From JACKBC01 sp041391125 (lineage in GTDB: Bacteria > Chloroflexota > Anaerolineae > Caldilineales > Caldilineaceae): 64,000 nt of DNA. Positions within the stretch are counted from its first letter, which is position 1; every line of letters starts with the position of its first letter. This document shows, in pieces, positions 17,885 to 26,647 of this stretch. A program made the translations under genes and the position numbers. The notes under the pieces were generated by a model. That model was not told where the DNA came from. It worked only from the letters and a program-made list of their open reading frames with translations, and made no database searches. The stretch covers positions 124,001 to 188,000 of the forward strand of contig JAWKON010000007.1 in NCBI GenBank assembly GCA_041391125.1, read 5' to 3'.

Positions 17885-19777
17885 ATGGTGCAACTCAGAT
17901 ACGCTTCAATACAAATGCAAAATCTAGCGCAACAGCTTGACCGCGCCGAAGCGCTGCAATTTTCAGATCCGGCACAAGCCATGGCATTGGCCAAAGAGGT
18001 GCAGTCGCTGTTACAAGGCGCATCCCCATTGGATCAGTCCATGCAACAATCCCTGATCCGCTGCCTGACGATCACGGCCCGCTGTCATGTAGAGTTGGCA
18101 GACTATACGCAAGCCGTAGCGGTGGGCAAACAGGCTATCGAACTGGGCAAAACAACGCAATATACGCCATATCTAGGGGTAGCTTATGGGTTAGCGGGTT
18201 ATGCTAATTCGCGTATGGATTGCTATGTGGAGGCCCTGCACCTACACTTGTTGCAGCAACAGACGGCCACCGCAAACAATGACCGCAAATCAATGGCGGA
18301 GGCGTATAATGGACGCGCACTTGTCTATACATTCATGGGGGATCCTGAAAGGGCAATTGTATATTTTCGCAAGAGTTTGCAAATCGCCCAAGAAATTGGC
18401 GAAGATCTCAGGCAAATCACACAACTAAACAATATCTCCTGTAGTTATCTTAAATTACAGCAACCAGAGCAGGCATTGGCGTATGGTTTGGACGGACTAA
18501 AATTGAGTGAGGGGCAACTAGAAACAACAGCTAGCAACCTTTTGCGTATAAATGTGGCCGCAGCCTACTTGTTCATGAACGATACGACCAATGCCGAAAA
18601 ACTTCTCGCGCTTGCGCTAGCCCAAGCGCGTCGGAGCTACAATCGTTTTTCTGAAATGTACGCACAGATGGAATATGGCCGCCTGTTTTTAATAGTACAA
18701 CAACCTGCACAGGCGATAGCGCATCTGGAGCAAGCCCTGGAATGGGCCATGCACGACCAGCAAAAGCTGTCCCAATACGAAGTATATGAGTTGCTGGCCC
18801 AGGCGCACAAGGCGTCAGGCAATCCCGCCGAAGCCCTAGCGCACTACGAACAATTTTACACAATTCGTGAATCTGTGCTCAACCAGCAAAATCAACTGCG
18901 TCTGGCCGCCGCGGAATTTGAGAACAAACTTGAGTTGGCGCAGCGCCAAGCTGAACTCTCTAGGCGCCTGGCTACCGATTTAGAAGAGCAGGTGCGCATG
19001 CACACCGCAGATTTGCAAGCCGCCCTGGCGCGCGAAACAGAGTTGGCGCGCAAATTAGAATATGCGCTGGAAAGAGAATCGGAACTGCAGGCACTGAAGA
19101 CGCGCATTATCAATACAGCTTCACATGAATTTCGTACGCCGTTGAGCATTATTGATCTGACCACCAATCTGCTCTTTAAACGGCTTGACGCGCTTTCCAA
19201 AACGGAACGGGAAACGTACCGCGAACGTATCCGCAGTCAGGTTTTCAATTTGAAAGAGATGCTGGTAGATGTACTCACCGTGAACACATCTACCAGCATG
19301 ACCCCCCTCTACATATCATATCAGTTTGCCGACTTCTGCCAGCAGCTAAAAAATAATCTGGCCACTGAATTACAGGGCTTCCAGCGCGTCTCCATGCATT
19401 ATGGAGCATCCAGCGCAGTGCTGCAAACCGATCTCGATCTGGTGCAGCGGGTCGTGTTTAATCTCACCACCAATGCCCTTAAGTTCTCCGCCGCCAACAC
19501 GCCGGTGGAACTCACCATCAACCCCAATCCGGTTGCCAGTCACGTAGAAATTCGGGTCAAGGATTACGGCATTGGCATTCCTCCGGCCGACCTGCCGCAC
19601 ATCTTTACCATGTTTTATCGCGCCAGCAACATCGATTCCCGCAGCGGATTGGGGCTGGGCTTAAGCGTTGTGCATAAAATTGTAACCGCCTTGCAGGGAA
19701 CGGTGGCCGTCGAATCCACAGCATTGGATAATGGCAGCACGTTCTGCGTAACGCTGCCCTTTCGTCCCCAAAATTGA
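17885..19777 (+). CDS. Cytosolic TPR-containing sensor histidine kinase (copy 1)
   Basis: 630 residues with no membrane segment. TPR-like helices fill about 10-330 and a coiled coil about 335-405. HisKA follows with the phospho-acceptor His414 in TASHEFRTPL. The ATP-binding domain has the N box NLTTNALKFS, the G1 box DYGIGIP and the G2 box GLGLGLS. It should sense a protein or internal signal through the TPRs and pass phosphate to a response regulator, but no receiver protein is encoded nearby. It is clearly paralogous to the kinase at 20363, and the CCCATA words before both starts match. The BTAD regulator upstream is a natural functional partner. Confidence 0.88.
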   Translation: MVQLRYASIQMQNLAQQLDRAEALQFSDPAQAMALAKEVQSLLQGASPLDQSMQQSLIRCLTITARCHVELADYTQAVAVGKQAIELGKTTQYTPYLGVAYGLAGYANSRMDCYVEALHLHLLQQQTATANNDRKSMAEAYNGRALVYTFMGDPERAIVYFRKSLQIAQEIGEDLRQITQLNNISCSYLKLQQPEQALAYGLDGLKLSEGQLETTASNLLRINVAAAYLFMNDTTNAEKLLALALAQARRSYNRFSEMYAQMEYGRLFLIVQQPAQAIAHLEQALEWAMHDQQKLSQYEVYELLAQAHKASGNPAEALAHYEQFYTIRESVLNQQNQLRLAAAEFENKLELAQRQAELSRRLATDLEEQVRMHTADLQAALARETELARKLEYALERESELQALKTRIINTASHEFRTPLSIIDLTTNLLFKRLDALSKTERETYRERIRSQVFNLKEMLVDVLTVNTSTSMTPLYISYQFADFCQQLKNNLATELQGFQRVSMHYGASSAVLQTDLDLVQRVVFNLTTNALKFSAANTPVELTINPNPVASHVEIRVKDYGIGIPPADLPHIFTMFYRASNIDSRSGLGLGLSVVHKIVTALQGTVAVESTALDNGSTFCVTLPFRPQN

Positions 19778-19849
19778 ACAACAAAAAAACGTTCAGCCTC
19801 TCGTTCCCAAAACATATCCAAGGCAACAGTAGCTTGCGATACGCACAGG

Positions 19850-20150
19850 GGATGGCCGAAATTGTTCTACGGCAGCAATTTGACCTGACAATCTGCCCCT
19901 TTCCTCACCCAAAGTGGCGAGCGCATTGTCATTGTGGGCCGCTTCGACAGCGCCATTCTGCACGAGTTGGGCGTCTACACCCGCGTCATCGGCTACCAGC
20001 CGGGCATCCGTGAGCACCTAATCTCCGAATTGGAACGCTTGCCGCCGCGCGCTATTGCGGTCAACTATGCAGAAAGCGATGCGACCGCCGATGGCTTGGG
20101 CCACGGCATGTATCGGCTGGTGCGCTTTGCCGAACAACAGGGCGTTCTGG
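19850..20150 (+). pseudogene. Remnant of M24 peptidase 5' region
   Basis: Nearly the same protein sequence as the N-terminal region of the peptidase gene at 22281: FDSAILHELGVYTRVIGY against FDSANLHELGVYTRVIGY, then IREHLISELERL and DGLGHGMYRL. DNA similarity begins around 19850, before any usable start, and is shifted in frame there. It ends near 20150, before the catalytic domain. It cannot make a functional enzyme. Confidence 0.8.
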
Positions 20151-20164
20151 CGGTCCTAATATTA

Positions 20165-20247
20165 GTCTGCGATTGGTTTACGGAATACACGGAACAGGAT
20201 ACCTTACAATATGTGTGCACAATCTTACAACAACTTAACCTGTAATG
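20165..20247 (+). pseudogene. Remnant of BTAD-regulator 3' end
   Basis: Encodes DWFTEYTEQDTLQ...ILQQLNL, matching the last residues of the regulator at 14235 (GWFTEGAEQPILQ...VLQRLKM). Similarity continues past the stop codon (taa-n-n-n-ataatgtta against taagcacaatgtta). It is joined directly to the peptidase remnant, marking a duplication followed by internal deletion. Confidence 0.75.
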
Positions 20248-20266
20248 ATAATGTTATTTTTAAGTG

Positions 20267-20295
20267 TTGACAGAAGCACCGAGCCGTACTATATT
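20267..20295 (+). promoter_or_regulatory. Promoter of second TPR histidine kinase
   Basis: TTGACA (20267-20272), 17-base spacer, TATATT (20290-20295). It occupies the same position relative to the BTAD remnant as the promoter at 17623 does to the intact BTAD gene. Confidence 0.6.
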
Positions 20296-20362
20296 ATCAG
20301 TGATTATCGGCGCCAGCTTAACCAGCTTACTCATTTGTGTATGACCCCACCCATAGAATCTG

Positions 20363-22351
20363 ATGGATCAGTCTAGAGTTGCATTTAGCCAAAAACAGAA
20401 CCAACTGCTTGACCGCGCCGAATCACTCCAATTTTCGGCGCCCACGCAGGCGTTAGAGTTGGCGCAAGAAGTGCAGTCGCTTTTACAAAGCGGGCCACCC
20501 TCTAGTCAGGAAGAGAAACAGAATCTGGTTCGTTGCCTCGCGATCATCACCCGCAGCCATGTTGAACTGGTGAATTACGCAGAAGCTATATTGACCGGCA
20601 AACAAGCTATCGAATTGGGTGAAACAATACCGTATACGCCTTACGTAGGGTTGATCTATGGGTTGATAGGTTATGCCAATTCGCGGATGGGCAATTACGT
20701 TGATGGCTTGCGCTCATTCTTAACATATCAGCAGAAGGCCAGCGAAAACAATGACCGCAACGGCATGGCGGCCGCCTACGGTGGGCGCGGTCTTATCTAT
20801 GCGCTCACGGGCGAACTAGAACGGTCAATTTCCAATGATATGGAAAGTTTGAGTATTGCAGAAGAAGTTGGCGATTGTTTCAGACAAATTGTCCAACTGA
20901 ATAACCTATGCTGGAACCATACCAAATTAAAGCGCTTAGAGAAAGCGGTGGCGTATGGCCTGCAAGGGCTGGCATTGAGCGAGGGGCGTGCAGAAACAGG
21001 GATTATCAGCCTTCTGCACGTGAATGTAGGCGCAGCCTATTTGCAATTAGCCGACATGGCCAACGCCGAAAAAAATCTTGCCTTGGGCCTAAGCCAAGCC
21101 CGTCTGGGCAACGATCGCTTTTCAGAAATGCGCGCCCAGATGGAATTTGGTCGCCTCTATTTGACATACCAACAGCCCGCGCAGGCGGCAGTCTGCCTGG
21201 AGCAAGCGCTGCATCAAGCCATGCACGATCGGCAGAAGCTGTACCAATACGAAGTGCATGAATTGTTGGCGCAGACAAACAAAGCATTGGGCAACTCTGT
21301 GCAAGCTCTGGCGCATCATGAGCAGTTCTATGCAATCCGTGAATCTGTGCTCAATCAGCAGAACCAGGTGCGGCTGGCCACTATGGAATTTGAACATGAG
21401 CTGGCGCTGGCGCTGCGCAAAGCCGAGCTATCCAAACGTCAGGCGGACGAACTGGAAGAGCAAATACAGGCGCGCACAATAGACTTGCAGGCCGCCCTTG
21501 CGCGCGAAACAGAGCTTTCGCACAAGCTGGAGCAGGCCCTGCAAAAAGAATCTGAATTGCAGGAACTGAAGACGCGCATTATCAATACAGCTTCCCATGA
21601 ATTCCGCACGCCGTTGAGCATTATTGATCTGACGACCAATCTGCTCTACAAACGAATTGACGAGCTTTCGAAGGACGAGTTGGAAACATATCGCAAACGC
21701 ATCAGCAGCCAGGTCTTCTATTTGAAAGATATGATGCAAGATGTGCTCACCGTCAACTCAACCACCAGCATCAACCCCATCTACACATCGTATGGGTTTG
21801 CAGATTTATGCCGCTATCTACAAAACGGCCTGGCCACAGAACTACAGGGCATTGACCGCGTCTCTGTGCATTGTGCGGATAGTCATGCCGTGCTACAGAC
21901 CGACCTGGCGCTGGTGCAGCGCGTGGTGCTCAACCTGATCACCAATGCCATCAAATTTTCGGATGCGAACAGCCCTGTCGAACTCATCATCGAACCCACT
22001 CAGCCTTTCAAGCACATTCGCATTCGAGTTAGAGATTTCGGCATCGGTATCCCATCAACCGATCTGCCGCACATCTTTACCATGTTCTACCGCGCCAGCA
22101 ATATCGGCGTGCAAAGCGGCTTGGGCTTAGGGCTGAACGTTGTGCATAAAATTGTGAGCGCTCTGCAGGGAACTGTAGCCGTGGAATCCACCGCGCTGGG
22201 CCAAGGCAGCACCTTCTGCGTGACATTACCTTTTCATCCTCCCAATAGCGACGTTCGCACAACCAAAGGAAAAACCGATTATGGAAGATCGCCAGCTCAT
22301 CAAGGAAAAACTGACGCAAGCGACTGGAATTTTGCGCGAATTGGATGTTGA
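20363..22351 (+). CDS. Cytosolic TPR-containing sensor histidine kinase (copy 2)
   Basis: 662 residues, paralogue of the kinase at 17885 and collinear with it: TPR region about 10-325, coiled coil, HisKA with His412 in TASHEFRTPL, N box NLITNAIKFS, DFGIGIP and GLGLGL boxes. Compared with copy 1, which stops just after TLPFRPQN, this copy runs about 35 residues further, into the start of the peptidase gene, overlapping it by 71 bases. That tail is probably not functional and suggests loss of the original stop. The overlap should couple translation of the two genes. Confidence 0.87.
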   Translation: MDQSRVAFSQKQNQLLDRAESLQFSAPTQALELAQEVQSLLQSGPPSSQEEKQNLVRCLAIITRSHVELVNYAEAILTGKQAIELGETIPYTPYVGLIYGLIGYANSRMGNYVDGLRSFLTYQQKASENNDRNGMAAAYGGRGLIYALTGELERSISNDMESLSIAEEVGDCFRQIVQLNNLCWNHTKLKRLEKAVAYGLQGLALSEGRAETGIISLLHVNVGAAYLQLADMANAEKNLALGLSQARLGNDRFSEMRAQMEFGRLYLTYQQPAQAAVCLEQALHQAMHDRQKLYQYEVHELLAQTNKALGNSVQALAHHEQFYAIRESVLNQQNQVRLATMEFEHELALALRKAELSKRQADELEEQIQARTIDLQAALARETELSHKLEQALQKESELQELKTRIINTASHEFRTPLSIIDLTTNLLYKRIDELSKDELETYRKRISSQVFYLKDMMQDVLTVNSTTSINPIYTSYGFADLCRYLQNGLATELQGIDRVSVHCADSHAVLQTDLALVQRVVLNLITNAIKFSDANSPVELIIEPTQPFKHIRIRVRDFGIGIPSTDLPHIFTMFYRASNIGVQSGLGLGLNVVHKIVSALQGTVAVESTALGQGSTFCVTLPFHPPNSDVRTTKGKTDYGRSPAHQGKTDASDWNFARIGC

Positions 22352-23477
22352 TCTTTGGCTCATCTTTGTGCGTGAAACGGCCATGCAGCCCGACCCGGCG
22401 CTGGAGCTGATCTACGGCAGCGATCTGACCTGGCAATCTGCCTTTCTGCTCACCCCAAGCGGCGAGTGCGTTGCCATTGTGGGCCACTTCGACAGCGCCA
22501 ATTTGCACGAGCTGGGCGTCTACACCCGCGTCATTGGCTACCACCAGGGCATCCGCGAACATCTGATCGCCGAACTGGAACGTTTGCAGCCGCGTACTAT
22601 CGCAATCAACTATTCTGAAACGGATGTAGCCGCCGACGGTTTGAGCCACGGCCTGTATCGGCTGCTCGGCCAACACCTGGACGGCACTCCCTTTGCCGAA
22701 CGGCTAATCTCCGCCGAAAAAATCAACTTTGCCTTGCGCGGGCGCAAAAGCCCCACCGAGATCGCCCGCATCCGCACGGCCATTGCCTCCACCGAACAGC
22801 TCTTCGACGCAGTGGAAGCCTTCGCTCGCCCCGGCATGACCCAGCGCCAAATCGCCGCCTTTGTGCAGCAGCGCATGGCCGAGCTGGGGCTGGACTACTC
22901 CTGGCCCAAACCTTTCAACCCCATTGTGACTTGCGGACCGCACTCGGCCATCGGCCACGCCGCGCCGGGCGACGTGGTGCTGGAAAAGGGCCATCTGTTG
23001 CATATGGATTTGGGCGTGCGTCAGAATGGCTATGCTTCGGACTTGCAGCGCATGTGGTACGTGCTGGACGATGGCGAAGAGAGCGCGCCGCCGGAAGTGC
23101 AGCGGGCGTTTGACGTGGTGGCCGGCGCTATTCAAACCGGCGGCGCCCACATGCAGGCCGGTATGCCCGGCTGGCAGGTGGACGAAGTGGCGCGCGACTT
23201 TATTGTGGACCACGGCTATCCCGAATTTATGCACGCCTTTGGCCACATGATGGGCCGCGTGGCCCACGATGGCGCCACCGTCTTGGGGCCGCGCTGGGAA
23301 AAGTACAAAGGCATCTGCGAGCTGCCGGTGGAAGTGGGCAACATTTTCACGCTGGAGCTGCATGTGGTGGTGGAAGGCCGCGGCATGATGAGCCTGGAAG
23401 AAGATGTGCTGGTCACCGAGACGGGCATCGAATATTTAAGCTCGCCGCAAAAACAGTTGCGCTATCTGCGGTCGTAG
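22281..23477 (+). CDS. M24 family aminopeptidase (Xaa-Pro dipeptidase-like)
   Basis: 398 residues. An N-terminal creatinase-like domain (about 1-150) precedes the pita-bread catalytic domain. All five metal ligands are visible: Asp243 (HMDLG), Asp254 (ASDLQR), His322 (FGHMMG), Glu359 (LELHV) and a Glu in SLEEDV (373/374). It should cleave peptides with proline at the second position using two divalent metals. The start has AAAGGA about 12 bases upstream and lies inside the end of the kinase gene. A truncated copy lies between the two kinase genes. Confidence 0.88.
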   Translation: MEDRQLIKEKLTQATGILRELDVDLWLIFVRETAMQPDPALELIYGSDLTWQSAFLLTPSGECVAIVGHFDSANLHELGVYTRVIGYHQGIREHLIAELERLQPRTIAINYSETDVAADGLSHGLYRLLGQHLDGTPFAERLISAEKINFALRGRKSPTEIARIRTAIASTEQLFDAVEAFARPGMTQRQIAAFVQQRMAELGLDYSWPKPFNPIVTCGPHSAIGHAAPGDVVLEKGHLLHMDLGVRQNGYASDLQRMWYVLDDGEESAPPEVQRAFDVVAGAIQTGGAHMQAGMPGWQVDEVARDFIVDHGYPEFMHAFGHMMGRVAHDGATVLGPRWEKYKGICELPVEVGNIFTLELHVVVEGRGMMSLEEDVLVTETGIEYLSSPQKQLRYLRS

Positions 23478-23530
23478 GACAAGTTTCCAGCTTGTCCAAT
23501 TCGGCGGGACAAGTTGGAAACTTGTCCTAC
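23475..23530. repeat. GGACAAGTTTCC hairpin repeat
   Basis: TAGGACAAGTTTCCAGCTTG and, inverted, AAGTTGGAAACTTGTCCTA form a long stem. It carries the stop codon of the M24 peptidase gene (TAG at 23475-23477) and overlaps the stop of the convergent ADP-ribosylglycohydrolase gene by four bases. A related half-unit occurs at 51443. Confidence 0.7.
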
Positions 23531-24525
23531 AAGAGCTGCGCCACCAATTCGGGAATCTGTGCGGGGTGTAAAAAGGGCGGGCGGGGGCGTCCTAATTCAG
23601 TGTTGCAGGAGAGTACGGCCGTTCTCAGCGCCAGCGGAATGGACTCCGCCCCTTCGGCAGCGCCAATTAGCCCGCCCACGATGCACGCATTGGTGTCCGT
23701 ATCGCCGCCGCCGGCCAGCGTTGCGCGCAGCGCGTCCAGGTAGCCTGTCCCCAGCTTGAGGTGACGAAAGGCGTGGGTGAAGCCGATGCGCACAAAGCCG
23801 ATCTGCGGCTCGTAGGGCACTTGCCCATTATTTTCGGCGTCGGCCAGCCAGCTTTGCACCTCGGCATTGGCGTGTTGATTGGCCCACTTTGCCGCTTGCT
23901 CGAACGCGCCGTCGCGGTCGCCCAGGTGTTGCATGAGGTGGGCAATGGCGATGGCGTAACAGGCGACGGCTTGCCAGCAGCTCGGATTGGGGTGCGACAG
24001 GCACGAATCCTGGCGCGCAAATTCGCCAATTTCGGCAGCTGAAAACCGATGCCCCCAGATGCCTAGCGGCGCGGCCCGCATGAGGCTGCCATTGGATTTG
24101 GAGCCCATGCAGCGCTGGGCGGCGGCATCGCTCATGGCCGCGGCGTAACCGTGCGATTGGGCTTTGGCGCGCCACGGTTCGTGTTGAAACGCGCCGAGCG
24201 ATTGCACGGTGGTGGTGCCAATGTCAAATGGCTGCGATTCGATCCAGCGGGCGTATGATCGGGCTATCGCTTCCCGATCAAAATGGCGGCTTGGGGCCAG
24301 CCCGTGCGCCAAACAGAGGCCCAACTCACAATCATCGGTAATTTGCCCCGGCGCCACATTCCAGACGCCGCCGCCAGGCATGGTCAGCGCGTGCGCCACG
24401 TCCTGTGCATTGGGCGTGCGGCCCATAAATTCCAGCACCGCACCGGCGGCATCACCGACGCAAGCGCCCAGGAAAGCGCCCAGCGCGGCCTCGTATGCAG
24501 ATTTGGGGAGGGAGTTGGTTGCCAT
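23527..24525 (-). CDS. ADP-ribosylglycohydrolase family protein (DraG-like)
   Basis: 332 residues. The metal-binding motifs are in place: GACVGDAAGA near the N-terminus, the TDDCELGL acidic cluster, GSKSNGSLMRAAP, and the C-terminal GGDTDTNACIVGGLIGA. These enzymes remove ADP-ribose from protein side chains or small molecules with two Mg2+ ions. The start at 24525 is chosen because an upstream extension would be read from within the preceding gene; the start lies one base past that gene's stop, so the two are probably translationally coupled. The 3' end sits on a hairpin repeat. Confidence 0.85.
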   Translation of the reverse strand: MATNSLPKSAYEAALGAFLGACVGDAAGAVLEFMGRTPNAQDVAHALTMPGGGVWNVAPGQITDDCELGLCLAHGLAPSRHFDREAIARSYARWIESQPFDIGTTTVQSLGAFQHEPWRAKAQSHGYAAAMSDAAAQRCMGSKSNGSLMRAAPLGIWGHRFSAAEIGEFARQDSCLSHPNPSCWQAVACYAIAIAHLMQHLGDRDGAFEQAAKWANQHANAEVQSWLADAENNGQVPYEPQIGFVRIGFTHAFRHLKLGTGYLDALRATLAGGGDTDTNACIVGGLIGAAEGAESIPLALRTAVLSCNTELGRPRPPFLHPAQIPELVAQLL

Positions 24526-24526
24526 T

Positions 24527-26035
24527 TTAGTCGCCGAAGAAACCGTTGCGCTTGCGCGAGCGCAAATAGAGCGCGCTAGTAATGAGTCCAGCCACACCCA
24601 GCCCGCTGGCCCCAAAGAAGATAAAACAGAGCGCCATCACGATCACACTTTCATTGGTGGGCGCCAGGAATTGCGCCATGTTGAACGCGGGCGTAGGCGT
24701 GACCGTGGGCAGCGGCGTAAAGGCAAATTGCAGCGCCAGTGGCGGCGCTGTGGGCGTGGCCGTCCAGACCACATAAGCGGGTTGCGCCCCGCCCGGCGCC
24801 TGTGCGCCATCGCTGGGTCCGCCGCCCACATTGGTGGATGGCGGGGGCGTAAATGTAAAGGTGGGTGAGGGTGTAAACGTCGGCGTCTCCTGGACGGGTT
24901 GTGCCGTCCAGGTGGGGGAAGGTGTAAACGTGGCTGATGGCGTAAAGGTTGGCGTCGCCGCTGCGTTGCCGCTTACGTTGGCTGCCTGCGCGGTGAGCAG
25001 CATATCGGGGCTAAGGTCGTACGCCTGCGCGGTCATCACCAGCGCGGGGCTCAAGCCAACCGCTTGCGCTGTATAAACCGCCTCTGGGGTAAGGCCGGCC
25101 ACTTCCGCCGTGAGCGCCACATCCGGCAGGACGACGCCAGCTTGCGCCGTCATCAGGGTGGGCGGGTTCAAGCCATAATCAACAGCCGTCAGAACCAGCG
25201 CCGGACTGAGATTGGCCGACCGGGCCAAGTCGAGCATCTCTATGGGAACGCCCACATCTTGCGCTACCGCTAGGATTTCGGGATCCAGGAAAGAGGCCTG
25301 CGCCGTGAGCACCACGGCGGGGTCAATACCGAGCCACTCCGCGGTGGCCACAACTTGTGGATTGATGCCCAGCGCCTGCGCCGTGAGCGTCATCTCCGGC
25401 GCCGGCAGTGGGCTGTTGGAGACGGGTGACGGCAGCGGGCTGTTGTTGCCGGGCTGGGGCGGCGTGGGCGTGACGGTCACCACGTTGCCGTTGGCATCGG
25501 TGATGGTCTGCGAGCCCGTAATGGGCAGCGTGCCGGTGAGGGTGGCCGTGGTGGTGATGACCACAATGGGCGTAAAGGTGGGGGCGGCGCCGGGCGTAGG
25601 CGTAATGTTGAGGCCGTAGCCGCAGCGGTCAAAATAGTCGCCGGGCTCCACGTCGCTGGTCACCTCCCGCAGCCGAAAGCAGTAGGAGACGCCAGGATCA
25701 AAGCCCTGTCCCAAGGTGTAGGCATATGACGCCGATTGATTGAGCCCGCCCAAGGCCGCTACGCTCTGAATCAGGTGGTAGCTCGATTCGGGCTCCTGTT
25801 CCAGCTTGCACAGGATTTCGAAGCCCGCCACATTGTACTCAGAGCGGGTGATCCAGCTCATGCTGATGCTGTTGCTGGTGGTGGTCACCGTAAAGGGTTG
25901 GATAAACTCAACAGCGGCCAGTAGCGGCCAGGTATACATGAGCACCGCGCCAGCAATTATCGCCAGGGCGCTCAACCGCAGAAATCCGCGCAATATGCTT
26001 TTTGACTTGTCCCCTCGGTTTTCCACTGGTGACAT
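24527..26035 (-). CDS. Membrane-anchored surface protein with fibronectin-like domain and 13-residue repeats
   Basis: 502 residues. An N-terminal membrane segment (about 21-40) is followed by a fibronectin-III-like domain (about 44-145) and a Thr-Pro linker. From about 212 to 352 come ten or so units of 13-14 residues with the pattern G-L-(S/N/T)-P-x-hydrophobic-x-x-T-A-x-A. After a second linker of PTFTPS words comes a C-terminal membrane segment ending in RSRKRNGFFGD. It is probably a surface protein held at both ends. The repeat is not one I recognise. The gene belongs to the minus-strand run that starts at the thioredoxin-like gene. Confidence 0.75.
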   Translation of the reverse strand: MSPVENRGDKSKSILRGFLRLSALAIIAGAVLMYTWPLLAAVEFIQPFTVTTTSNSISMSWITRSEYNVAGFEILCKLEQEPESSYHLIQSVAALGGLNQSASYAYTLGQGFDPGVSYCFRLREVTSDVEPGDYFDRCGYGLNITPTPGAAPTFTPIVVITTTATLTGTLPITGSQTITDANGNVVTVTPTPPQPGNNSPLPSPVSNSPLPAPEMTLTAQALGINPQVVATAEWLGIDPAVVLTAQASFLDPEILAVAQDVGVPIEMLDLARSANLSPALVLTAVDYGLNPPTLMTAQAGVVLPDVALTAEVAGLTPEAVYTAQAVGLSPALVMTAQAYDLSPDMLLTAQAANVSGNAAATPTFTPSATFTPSPTWTAQPVQETPTFTPSPTFTFTPPPSTNVGGGPSDGAQAPGGAQPAYVVWTATPTAPPLALQFAFTPLPTVTPTPAFNMAQFLAPTNESVIVMALCFIFFGASGLGVAGLITSALYLRSRKRNGFFGD

Positions 26036-26050
26036 ACGAACTTTCAGGGT

Positions 26051-26619
26051 TTAGTTTGCCAGTAAGTATCCAATGTCGGCGGCCAGATCATCCGCCGAGG
26101 ATTCGGCGGAATGCAACACGCGCAATTTGCCCTGGCGGTCGATAATGTATACCAGCCCGTGTGCGCCATGAAGTAGTTATCGCCATTGACCGCCTCTTTT
26201 TTGGCAAAGACATAATAGTCTGCTTCCACCTGTTTCAGCGCATCCGGCGGCACATAAACGCCGTAAAAATCGGGATTGAAGGCGTGGACGTAGGCTTCCA
26301 TCTTTTCCGGGCCGTCGCGTTCGGGATCGATAGAGACGAAAACGGTCTTCAAAGCAGCGGCTTCGGCGCCCAATTGCTGATACACCTTATTGATTTCGGC
26401 CAATGTCAACGGGCAGATGTCCGGGCAATTTGTGTAGCCAAAAAAAATGACCACCACATTGCCCTTGAGATCACTTAGGCGAAAGCTTTGCCCATTGCCC
26501 AATTCGCCTTGGATTTCGGCGGCGGCTTCGGGTGGATTGTAGGCCGTACCTTTGAATTCGTACGTCTGCCAGCAGCCGCTCAATATGAGCGCCACGCACA
26601 GCACCGCCACAGCTTGCAA
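26051..26619 (-). pseudogene. SCO1/SenC family copper chaperone-like lipoprotein, frameshifted near C-terminus
   Basis: A lipobox (LILSGC) precedes a thioredoxin fold with the copper/redox motif CPDICP (Cys-x3-Cys) and VSIDPERDGPE, as in SCO1 proteins that help metallate cytochrome oxidase CuA. The third ligand His lies in FMAHT. Just after it, near 26155, the frame shifts by one base. The other frame continues the family sequence (LVYIIDRQGKLRVLH) to a stop at 26051. One base missing in the ACGGGC run would explain this, so it may be a sequence error. No ATG fits; TTG at 26619 or GTG at 26610 are candidate starts. Confidence 0.75.
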
Positions 26620-26647
26620 AGCTGTGCGTATTGGACTATGCCGAATA

